A stretch of DNA of 12,773 nt. Origin: an uncultured bacterium. GTDB lineage: Bacteria; Cyanobacteriota; Vampirovibrionia; Gastranaerophilales; Gastranaerophilaceae. Positions within the stretch are counted from its first letter, which is position 1, and the number at the start of each line of letters is the position of its first letter. The stretch covers positions 1 to 12,773 of the forward strand of contig USFB01000049.1 in the NCBI GenBank assembly GCA_900553895.1. The letters run 5' to 3'. Below the pieces are notes generated by a model. That model did no database searches, was not told the origin of the DNA, and saw only the letters and a program-made list of their open reading frames with translations. Shown piece after piece: positions 8,119-12,773 of this stretch. Made by a program: the position numbers and the translations under genes.

Positions 8119-8780
8119 CGTCTTTCCCCTCCGAATTTTTTACTCAAATTTGAAACGTCATTATAGTTTACAGACCCTTCAGTTAAGATTTCACCAATAC
8201 CCGCATTATATGTATTGTTACCCAACTTTACGGTAACACTGTTTTGCGTGATATTTAAAACTTTATATTTATTTACTACGTCACCTTTTTTTACAAGATA
8301 ATCGTTGCCTTCAATATTCAATATAGCAGACGGACTGTACTTGTCATACAAAATGCCTGAAACAATTGTGTCCATAACCCTTGCAGCATCAGAATTTTCA
8401 TTAACAACTTCCGGTGGTGCTACTAAATCAAATGTTGGAACATCGCTTACAGAAGATTTATTTATTTCCCTGTATGGTAAAAAAGGATTCGCTTTTACTG
8501 TTCCCGTAGGAATTGAAATTAAGTTTGTTTTTGCGGCTGCTGCGGTTAGCGGAACAGATGCTAATGAAACCATACTTACATCTTCTAAATTTGCAAACGA
8601 TGCATGTCTAAAAGCCGCTATCCCCAATAATATTGGTAGTGTTATAACTACTAATGAGATAGACAATACAACCTTCTTGTTAAACATTTTACAATGTTTA
8701 AAAGTCATTGATATAAGTTCATCAGCAGTAATATTCGCTAAATCACGTTTTCTATCTTTTCTTCTCAAATATTTTTGCAT
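8115..8780 (-). CDS. GspC-like inner-membrane protein
   Basis: A 221-residue bitopic protein: a basic cytoplasmic N-terminus (1-35), one membrane helix (about 36-57), a flexible Ala/Pro-containing linker, then a small beta-rich periplasmic domain (about 137-200). That domain has the SGILYD ... SAILNIEGNDYLVKKGDVVNKYKV ... VTVKLGNNTY pattern typical of the GspC homology-region/PilP fold, which contacts the N0 domain of the secretin. It is first in the operon and overlaps the secretin gene by 4 bases, matching the gspC-gspD order. No PDZ domain follows the homology-region-like domain, and it is shorter than typical proteobacterial GspC. Sequence similarity in this family is weak, so the call is by architecture and position. 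PilP is the main alternative. Confidence 0.75.
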   Translation of the reverse strand: MQKYLRRKDRKRDLANITADELISMTFKHCKMFNKKVVLSISLVVITLPILLGIAAFRHASFANLEDVSMVSLASVPLTAAAAKTNLISIPTGTVKANPFLPYREINKSSVSDVPTFDLVAPPEVVNENSDAARVMDTIVSGILYDKYSPSAILNIEGNDYLVKKGDVVNKYKVLNITQNSVTVKLGNNTYNAGIGEILTEGSVNYNDVSNLSKKFGGERR

Positions 8781-8823
8781 ATTTTACTATTACTTCTAAC
8801 TATTAAATTGCTCTCTGGTTTAG

Positions 8824-8852
8824 AGTATACCAAAAATGTAATAAGTTTTAAA
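8824..8852 (-). promoter_or_regulatory. Promoter of the gspC-D-E-F operon
   Basis: On the minus strand the elements are TTTAAA (8847-8852), a 17-base spacer and an extended -10 TGGTATACT (8824-8832). Transcription would start near 8817, giving a leader of about 37 bases before the GspC-like start at 8780. It lies downstream of the terminator of the preceding gene pair, so the operon has its own promoter. Confidence 0.6.
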
Positions 8853-8941
8853 TCCTATGTTTATACTATTCCAGTCGAATTGTGCATTACATTATAAATG
8901 GTATGCGCATAATAACCTAACAATATCATATCATATTTTTC

Positions 8942-8997
8942 TAATATTGCAATTATTAAAATAAAAAGAGGTTTGAAAGAATTCTCAAGCCTCTTTT
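8942..8997 (-). terminator. Rho-independent terminator of the 211-aa/HEAT-like gene pair
   Basis: AAAAGAGG (8964-8971) pairs with CCTCTTTT (8990-8997), and the stem extends inward by five more pairs including one G-U, giving about 13 bp with an 8-base loop. On the minus strand the stem is followed by a T-rich tract. It stands 23 bases after the stop of the HEAT-like gene. Confidence 0.85.
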
Positions 8998-9019
8998 AAG
9001 TATATTAAATATTTATACA

Positions 9020-9376
9020 TTAGCTTAGTGCAAGTAATGATTTTACAGAACGAGCATTTTCTTTAACAGACTCATCAGAGTGCATGTTAATTGTGTCATC
9101 TAAGATTTTAATAACTTCAGTTTTATCTTTTAATGACAAGATTTCATTAATCGTACTCATTGCAACTGATGGTGAAAGGTCGTTGATACCTTTGCCTTGG
9201 TTGATGATAACGATTTTTAATGAATCATGAACATTTTTTCTGACTAAAGCTCGAGAAGTGTATTCTCTAACTTCGTTATCAGGAGAATTTGTTCCTAATT
9301 CTTCTAAAACGCCAATAGAAGCGTTGTCTTGGTGAACTGCAAGAGCATCAATAATTTCAGCAACATTTTTGTTCAT
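9020..9376 (-). CDS. HEAT-repeat-like helical protein, function unknown
   Basis: A 118-residue, almost wholly helical, soluble protein without a signal peptide. Two segments resemble each other and the HEAT/armadillo pattern: about residues 16-48 (ASIGVLEELGTNSPDNEVREY) and 84-116 (DKTEVIKILDDTINMHSDESV), both ending in a run like REYTSRAL or KENARSVKSLL. HEAT-type proteins bind other proteins; no catalytic motif is seen. Its ATG shares a base with the stop codon of the upstream 211-aa gene (TAATG), and an AAGGTGG ribosome binding site lies just before it, so the two are translated as a coupled pair and may act together. A terminator follows directly. The gene is clearly real from codon pattern and signals; I do not recognise its family. 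Confidence 0.8.
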   Translation of the reverse strand: MNKNVAEIIDALAVHQDNASIGVLEELGTNSPDNEVREYTSRALVRKNVHDSLKIVIINQGKGINDLSPSVAMSTINEILSLKDKTEVIKILDDTINMHSDESVKENARSVKSLLALS

Positions 9377-10011
9377 TATGCCACCTTGCTTTCTTGATTA
9401 GATGCCAATGCGATTTCATTTTCCCACATAGATTTTAATTCACATACAGGCATATCTGATGAAATTCTGTTATGATGTGGAATGTTGATTTTGCTAATCA
9501 TGTTAGACCATTTATCAGATAGGTTTTTGCCTATGCCTGAAAAATTTGAACCAATATGCAATGATGGCATATTGAATGAAGGCATTTTTTCAGAAATATT
9601 TTTACCTATATTAGAAATAGAGTTAGAAATACCTTTACCTAAGTCAATAACATCCATTTGCATTACGTTGTGAATGTTTTTGATTGGAGTTAAATCAGAA
9701 ACATTTGTATTTTTTGCATAGTTCCAAGCGTTAGAAATGCCGGTAGTAACTCTGTTTACAAAGTTTACGATTGGTTCGGTAATACTTGAACGGAATTTAG
9801 TCATACTTCCCATTACAGAAGATGAAATCATTCTTACTTTGCTTACGTTTTTGTTTTCAAATCCTTCAAATACATCAGCGAATGGTAATGTGTTGCCCTC
9901 AAAATTAGAGTATTTAAATGGATTTGGGGTAGACATACTACGTGATGTTTTGAAAGGGTTAGCGATTTTTTGACCTAGGTTAAAACCTGATACCTTATCA
10001 ATTTTTGCCAT
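9376..10011 (-). CDS. 211-aa repetitive protein, unrecognised
   Basis: The start at 10011 (MAKIDKVSGF) was chosen because a strong AAGGAAAGGA ribosome binding site stands just upstream; a longer reading to 10110 would run into the promoter region and has no such site. The protein is soluble-looking, rich in Ser, Asn and Lys, with no signal peptide. It carries short internal repeats: NPFK at 18-21 and 30-33, and an IGKNxSxK unit at about 135-142 and 160-167, each followed by an MP or IP turn. The middle (60-100) could form amphipathic helices. A C-terminal segment (187-205) looks helical. Coupled to the HEAT-like gene. I do not recognise it; it may be a lineage-specific structural or adaptor protein. 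Confidence 0.8.
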   Translation of the reverse strand: MAKIDKVSGFNLGQKIANPFKTSRSMSTPNPFKYSNFEGNTLPFADVFEGFENKNVSKVRMISSSVMGSMTKFRSSITEPIVNFVNRVTTGISNAWNYAKNTNVSDLTPIKNIHNVMQMDVIDLGKGISNSISNIGKNISEKMPSFNMPSLHIGSNFSGIGKNLSDKWSNMISKINIPHHNRISSDMPVCELKSMWENEIALASNQESKVA

Positions 10012-10081
10012 ACTATTCCTTTCCTTCTTATTAGAGTTCTTTACACATATACAATAACAATTTTCCAAATAAAACAAATCC

Positions 10082-10110
10082 TTTATATAGAGGATATTTA
10101 CATCATCCAA
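10082..10110 (-). promoter_or_regulatory. Promoter of the 211-aa/HEAT-like gene pair
   Basis: On the minus strand: TTGGAT (10105-10110), a 17-base spacer and TATAAA (10082-10087). This gives a leader of about 60 bases before the start at 10011. It overlaps the divergent tRNA promoter on the other strand. Confidence 0.5.
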
Positions 10111-10125
10111 AACTTAAGTTATAAT
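10097..10125 (+). promoter_or_regulatory. Promoter of tRNA-Ser
   Basis: TTTACA (10097-10102), a spacer of exactly 17 bases, then a perfect TATAAT (10120-10125). The predicted start is near 10132, leaving a 5' leader of about 10 bases before the mature tRNA. Confidence 0.8.
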
Positions 10126-10142
10126 AAACTTGAACTTTTTAA

Positions 10143-10229
10143 AGAGGGGTGTCCGAGAGGTTTAAGGTGCAATCTTGGAAAGGTTGTGTGGGAGCAATTC
10201 CACCGTGGGTTCGAATCCCATCCCCTCTG
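10143..10229 (+). tRNA. tRNA-Ser (anticodon GGA)
   Basis: The cloverleaf can be drawn by eye. The acceptor stem AGAGGGG (10143-10149) pairs with CCCCTCT (10222-10228), and the discriminator G is at 10229. The D-arm contains CCGAGAGGTTTAAGG. The anticodon stem CAATC/GGTTG encloses the loop TTGGAAA, so the anticodon is GGA, which reads UCC and UCU. A long variable arm (GTGGGAGCAATTCCAC) is typical of class II serine tRNAs. The T-arm is GTGGG-TTCGAAT-CCCAT. The outermost D-stem pair appears to be a T-T mismatch. CCA is not encoded, so it must be added by a nucleotidyltransferase. Confidence 0.96.
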
Positions 10230-10279
10230 AATAACAGGTGGGGCGTAATTTACGCCCCACCTGTTATTTTATATTTTTA
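10230..10279 (+). terminator. Strong Rho-independent terminator after tRNA-Ser
   Basis: The arm at 10230-10248 is fully complementary to 10250-10268: a 19-bp perfect inverted repeat around a single base, realistically about 17 bp with a small loop. Its core is CAGGTGGGGCGTA. A T-rich tract follows (TTTTATATTTTTAT). It begins at the base directly after the tRNA discriminator. Confidence 0.92.
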
Positions 10280-10285
10280 TCACTA

Positions 10286-10317
10286 GACACATAAATTGAG
10301 AATGTCTGACACATAAA
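10286..10317 (+). repeat. Direct repeat GACACATAAA x2
   Basis: The 10-mer GACACATAAA occurs at 10286-10295 and again at 10308-10317, 22 bases apart start to start (about two helical turns). An AGACA/TGTCT inverted pair lies at 10285-10289 and 10303-10307. It sits between the tRNA terminator and the cupin terminator, where there is no gene. No function is evident. Confidence 0.6.
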
Positions 10318-10324
10318 GCGAAAA

Positions 10325-10357
10325 ATTTTAATTAAAAAGGGGCAAGATTGCCCCTTT
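10325..10357 (-). terminator. Rho-independent terminator of the cupin gene
   Basis: AAAGGGGCAA (10336-10345) pairs perfectly with TTGCCCCTTT (10348-10357). On the minus strand the stem is followed by TTTAATTAAAATTTTT. It lies 5 bases beyond the cupin stop codon. Confidence 0.88.
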
Positions 10358-10362
10358 CAATT

Positions 10363-10737
10363 TTAGCACAATTCAGCATCGCCAAGTCCAAATTGTTCCA
10401 AGCTATTAGATTTTGCTTGAACACAAATATATTCCATATCTGTTTTTGATTCCATTGTTCTTACGGCATTTGGAAGAACTTTTACGCAAGTTCCTTCTTT
10501 AACTTCAACAACTTCATTATCTAAAGTCATTGAACCTTCGCCTTTTAAGAAAATATAAACTTCTTCGTTCTGTTTGTGCTTATGATTGAATGGCAATTTC
10601 ACTCCGGCAGGCATTGCACTAACTGAAATTTCACAACTTGTTAATCCTAGCAAATCATGCAAAAACGCTTTACCGTTTTCATAATTTTTGCCTACTTCAC
10701 TAATTTTTCCGATTTCTTCTTTTTTAAAGTTTGTCAT
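10363..10737 (-). CDS. Small single-domain cupin protein
   Basis: A 124-residue cytoplasmic protein with a single cupin beta-barrel. Motif 1 is clear: Gly45, then His52-x-His54, Glu59 and Gly66 (NHKHKQNEEVYIFLKGEG). Motif 2 is degenerate: Gly82 and Pro89 are present, but the usual following Gly and metal-binding His are replaced (PNAVRT), so metal binding, if any, would use three ligands. Small cupins of this kind include isomerases, oxygenases and sugar- or small-molecule-binding proteins, and the substrate cannot be inferred. A strong AAGGAG ribosome binding site lies 8-9 bases before the ATG. Just upstream is a 14-bp palindrome identical to the one in the marR promoter, so it is probably under the control of that repressor. 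It follows marR by 52 bases in the same direction. Confidence 0.9.
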   Translation of the reverse strand: MTNFKKEEIGKISEVGKNYENGKAFLHDLLGLTSCEISVSAMPAGVKLPFNHKHKQNEEVYIFLKGEGSMTLDNEVVEVKEGTCVKVLPNAVRTMESKTDMEYICVQAKSNSLEQFGLGDAELC

Positions 10738-10754
10738 AATGTTTTCTCCTTTTC

Positions 10755-10768
10755 GTTAGACATCTAAC
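10755..10768. promoter_or_regulatory. Likely MarR operator upstream of the cupin gene
   Basis: GTTAGACATCTAAC has 6-bp arms (GTTAGA/TCTAAC) around CA. The same 14-mer occurs in the marR promoter. On the minus strand a TTTACA hexamer (10775-10780) precedes it, but no good -10 follows at the right spacing, so the cupin gene may be transcribed from marR, from this site, or both. Confidence 0.75.
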
Positions 10769-10789
10769 TATTGCTGTAAAAATTTTTGC

Positions 10790-11194
10790 TTATAATTTTC
10801 GCAAAAGTTCTTCTAAAAGTTTAACTTCGTTATTTGATAAATTTTTGTTTAACATTTTGTTTAAATCGTTTGAAATTTTTTCAAAAGTTGCTTTAAAATC
10901 TTCACCTTTTTGCGTTAAAACTATATTTGTAGAGCGACTATCTTCTTCAGAAGCTTCTCTTTTTAAATATCCTAGTTTCTCAAGTTTATCAACCAAGACC
11001 GTAACAGTTGGTTTTGTTCTATGAATACAATTCGCAATATCTTTCATCGTCATTTTACCGTTTTTATAAAGACATACAAGAATATCACCATGACTTGGTA
11101 CAAGTCCTTCTGCACCATTATTTTTTAATTCTTCTATAATAAAACGATTTCCTTTTTCATGAATTTTTGATATTAAAGATAAAATTGCACTCAT
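10790..11194 (-). CDS. MarR-family transcriptional repressor
   Basis: A 134-residue dimeric winged-helix regulator of typical MarR length. Helices that build the dimer interface lie at both ends (about 3-25 and 105-134). The winged helix-turn-helix spans about 33-97: GKMTMKDIANCIHRTKPTVTVLVDKLEKLGYL contains the recognition helix (60-72), and the wing REASEEDSRSTNIVLTQKG carries the family hallmark Asp85-x-Arg87. MarR proteins usually bind palindromes in their own promoters and release them on binding small phenolic, lipidic or oxidising ligands; here no obvious redox Cys pair is seen (Cys41, Cys56). A palindrome fills its own promoter spacer and recurs before the cupin gene, so autorepression plus cupin control is likely. 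The ligand is unknown. Confidence 0.93.
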   Translation of the reverse strand: MSAILSLISKIHEKGNRFIIEELKNNGAEGLVPSHGDILVCLYKNGKMTMKDIANCIHRTKPTVTVLVDKLEKLGYLKREASEEDSRSTNIVLTQKGEDFKATFEKISNDLNKMLNKNLSNNEVKLLEELLRKL

Positions 11195-11201
11195 ATAATT
11201 T

Positions 11202-11229
11202 ATTATAGTTAGACATCTAACTTTGTCAA
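11202..11229 (-). promoter_or_regulatory. marR promoter, consensus, probably leaderless
   Basis: On the minus strand: a perfect TTGACA (11224-11229), a 16-base spacer and a perfect TATAAT (11202-11207). The -10 ends 7 bases before the ATG at 11194, so the transcript should begin at or next to the start codon. No Shine-Dalgarno sequence is present. Confidence 0.8.
11208..11221. promoter_or_regulatory. Likely MarR operator inside the marR promoter spacer
   Basis: GTTAGACATCTAAC, identical to the copy at 10755-10768. It touches the -10 box and is only 2 bases from the -35, so a bound repressor would block RNA polymerase. The match of the two copies, and their position before the repressor gene and its neighbour, support the call. 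Confidence 0.8.
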
Positions 11230-11374
11230 GAAATTTTTCTGCGCATTATTTTTTTTATGCTCATGGTAATAAGATTTGGCACACATGAAATAATAGTAAA
11301 GCCTAAATGCGCTTGTATCTTGGGTTTAGATGTAAAAATTTTGTTACAAAGCTATTAGAAATTTCAAAAATCTG

Positions 11375-11380
11375 TATAAT
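11375..11380 (+). promoter_or_regulatory. Possible -10 box of the DUF1311 lipoprotein gene
   Basis: A perfect TATAAT ends 7 bases before the ATG at 11388. No -35 element is recognisable at normal spacing, and no ribosome binding site separates it from the start. If used, the message would be leaderless. Confidence 0.5.
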
Positions 11381-11387
11381 AAAAAAC

Positions 11388-11927
11388 ATGAAGAAGCTTA
11401 TTGTAACAATTTTATTAACATCTGTATTTACTTGTGGTTGTACAAATTCTCATAATAGTGATGCGACATTTCCTCAAAAAGAAACCAAACAAATAACAAA
11501 TCAAGGGATAAGTAAAGAAGAAACAAGTTTAAATAATGAAGAAGTTATACCTCAAAGTAAAGTACAGGAAGATGGTACTGAAAAATTACATCCGATTGAC
11601 AAAACAGAAAGAGATTGCATCGCAAAGGTATATTCAACATATGATATATCTCAATGTTCTTATAAAGCAATGGATATGTGGTTTAAAGAAATTGATAAAT
11701 ATTTAGGTTTACTAAAAACTATTACAACAGAAGAAGATTACACAAATATTCTTAAAGCACAAGAGAATTGGAAAAAGTATCAAGAGGCAGAATTTGTTGC
11801 ATTAAGTCCCATCATGAATAAGCAAGGTACTATGTTTCAAAATGTGGCTGTAGGAAACAAAACTAATATAGTTAAGGAACGAGCATTGGAATTAAAAGAA
11901 CTTTACGACACTTTGAAATATGAGTAA
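11388..11927 (+). CDS. DUF1311/LprI-like putative lipoprotein (lysozyme-inhibitor family)
   Basis: A 179-residue protein. The start at 11388 gives a compact signal sequence (MKKLIVTILLTSVFTCGC), with Cys16 or Cys18 as the likely lipidated cysteine, though the lipobox is not ideal. A reading to 11307 would bury this signal sequence. A disordered, charged linker (about 20-70) leads to a DUF1311-type domain (about 74-175): ERDCIAK, YDISQCSYKAMDMWFKEIDKYL, then KAQENWKKYQEAEF, GTMFQNVAVG and a final helix with KERALELKELY. The family includes LprI of mycobacteria, reported to inhibit lysozyme. Cys77 and Cys90 are kept, but the later family cysteines are absent. It lies 37 bases before a GH108 muramidase on the same strand, which suggests a shared transcript and an inhibitor role. 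The role is an inference. Confidence 0.8.
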   Translation: MKKLIVTILLTSVFTCGCTNSHNSDATFPQKETKQITNQGISKEETSLNNEEVIPQSKVQEDGTEKLHPIDKTERDCIAKVYSTYDISQCSYKAMDMWFKEIDKYLGLLKTITTEEDYTNILKAQENWKKYQEAEFVALSPIMNKQGTMFQNVAVGNKTNIVKERALELKELYDTLKYE

Positions 11928-11964
11928 CTTGCATATAGTTATTAGTTAATAAAAGGATATTTGT

Positions 11965-12773
11965 ATGCAACAAAATGACATTTACTATCCGCAAATGGTA
12001 AAATTTGTGTTAGCTAGAGAAGGCGGCTATGTTAATGACCCAACTGATAAGGGCGGAGAAACTAACAAAGGAATTACACATGCAACTTCCGATTCTTATA
12101 GACGTTCAAAAGGTTTACCGAAACAAAGTGTTAAATATATGACAGATGAAGAAATGCATGAAATATATTATAACAATTACTATAAAGCTTCGGGCGCTGA
12201 TAAAATAGAAAATCCAAGACTCGCAATGTATGTTTTTGATACTGCTGTTAACATGGGGGTTTCTGTTGCAAAAGATTTATACAAAAAAAGTAATGATGAT
12301 TTGAATAAGTTTGAGCAACTTAGGCGGAATAAATACGAAGCCTATGTAAAAAGCGATCCAACACAGAAAAAATATATACAGGGTTGGAATAATAGAGTAA
12401 CTCACGTCAAAGATTTTTCAGCAAACACATTACCTCAAGAACGTTCGGTTCCATTTCAACTCCTAGTTGAAATGGAAGTAGACGAAAACGGTAATGTAAT
12501 TTATTACTATGATATGGATGATTATAAAAATATGGAAAGAGAAGATTTTAAACGAAATTTCCCCAAAATATATGAACAATCCAAATATCAGCTATTTCAT
12601 CCTCAAGGTAAACAAACAGGTGGTGCATCAAATATTCACGGGTCAAGTTGTGCAAGCACATATAAAGTTTCAGGCTATGTTCGTTCGGATGGCATAAAAG
12701 TTTCAAGTTATGAAAGAACATGTGGTGCAAAACATTTGGGGGCACAAAGTGCAAGTGATAAGTATAGGGGCTT
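11965..12773 (+). CDS. GH108-type muramidase (lysozyme-like), cut by window edge
   Basis: The frame is open from ATG 11965 (AAAGGA ribosome binding site upstream) to the window end: 269 codons so far. Residues 8-105 match the glycoside hydrolase 108 family, which cleaves the peptidoglycan glycan chain: the catalytic Glu19 in REGGYVNDPTDKGGETNKGIT, then DEEMHEIYYNNYY and DTAVNMG. A YIQGWNNRV segment (138-145) is the usual end of the adjoining PG_binding_3 region, but the DGxxGPxT part normally between them is missing. After about 155 comes an unrelated Asp/Tyr-rich segment and then a GYVRSDGIKVSSYERTCGAKH motif (237-256), of a kind I recall from tails of other gut bacterial and phage proteins (unverified). 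No signal peptide is visible, as in phage endolysins and secreted effectors. Probably co-transcribed with the upstream DUF1311 lipoprotein. Confidence 0.88.
   Translation, partial: MQQNDIYYPQMVKFVLAREGGYVNDPTDKGGETNKGITHATSDSYRRSKGLPKQSVKYMTDEEMHEIYYNNYYKASGADKIENPRLAMYVFDTAVNMGVSVAKDLYKKSNDDLNKFEQLRRNKYEAYVKSDPTQKKYIQGWNNRVTHVKDFSANTLPQERSVPFQLLVEMEVDENGNVIYYYDMDDYKNMEREDFKRNFPKIYEQSKYQLFHPQGKQTGGASNIHGSSCASTYKVSGYVRSDGIKVSSYERTCGAKHLGAQSASDKYRG

Noticed and set aside
8305..8799. Plus-strand open frame of 164 codons
   Set aside because: It lies antisense to the GspC-like gene, which has a membrane helix, a domain pattern, an overlap with the secretin gene and a promoter. The antisense reading has no recognisable features.
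8860..8940. Imperfect inverted repeat around TGTGCATTAC and GGTATGCGCA
   Set aside because: Too many mismatches for a convincing operator or RNA hairpin; not placed next to a start.
10012..10110. N-terminal extension of the 211-aa protein by 33 residues
   Set aside because: The extension covers the promoter region and lacks a ribosome binding site, while the internal ATG at 10011 follows a strong AAGGAAAGGA.
11307..11387. N-terminal extension of the DUF1311 protein by 27 residues
   Set aside because: It would put a long Cys/Lys-containing stretch before a good signal sequence and would include the TATAAT box; the start at 11388 is more natural.
12548..12754. Minus-strand open frame of 68 codons
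   Set aside because: It is antisense to the GH108 gene, which is open across the whole region with clear family motifs.
1..12773. CRISPR array, insertion sequence or transposase
   Set aside because: No regularly spaced repeats and no transposase-like reading frame were seen in the window.

Overview
The window is AT-rich and gene-dense, with mostly short intergenic gaps, and is read mainly on the minus strand. It comes from a bacterium with a two-membrane envelope: there is a secretin, a GspC-like protein and a lipoprotein. The gene mix (a compact C-D-E-F type II secretion/type IV pilus-family operon, small lineage-specific proteins, standard stop codons, a tRNA without encoded CCA) would fit a gut Gastranaerophilales/Melainabacteria (non-photosynthetic cyanobacterial relative). 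That is an inference from style; no marker here proves it.

Layout. Positions 1-968 (-) hold the N-terminal part of fusA (EF-G), cut by the window edge. A TPR protein with a signal peptide lies divergently at 1120-1764 (+). It converges on a six-gene minus-strand operon read from 8780 down to 1833: GspC-like inner-membrane protein, secretin, assembly ATPase, GspF platform protein, a 93-aa protein of unknown function and a short-chain dehydrogenase. The first four follow the classical gspC-D-E-F order; pseudopilins, GspL/M and a prepilin peptidase are not in the window. Upstream at 9020-10011 (-) is a coupled pair of unrecognised genes (a 211-aa repetitive protein and a HEAT-like helical protein) that ends in a clear terminator. 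Back to back with the pair is tRNA-Ser(GGA), whose promoter overlaps the pair's promoter; a near-perfect hairpin terminator follows the tRNA.

From 10363 to 11229 (-) there is a MarR-type repressor followed by a small cupin. Both are preceded by the same 14-bp palindrome. In front of marR it fills the spacer between a consensus -35 and a consensus -10, so autoregulation is very likely. At the right end (+) are a DUF1311/LprI-like putative lipoprotein (lysozyme-inhibitor family) and, 37 bases downstream, a GH108-type muramidase that runs off the edge. A muramidase beside a member of a lysozyme-inhibitor family is the most interesting arrangement here, because it looks like a hydrolase-immunity pair.

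Three genes (the TPR protein, marR and the DUF1311 lipoprotein) have a TATAAT box ending 6-7 bases before the ATG. This suggests leaderless transcripts, while other genes in the window have ordinary Shine-Dalgarno sequences.
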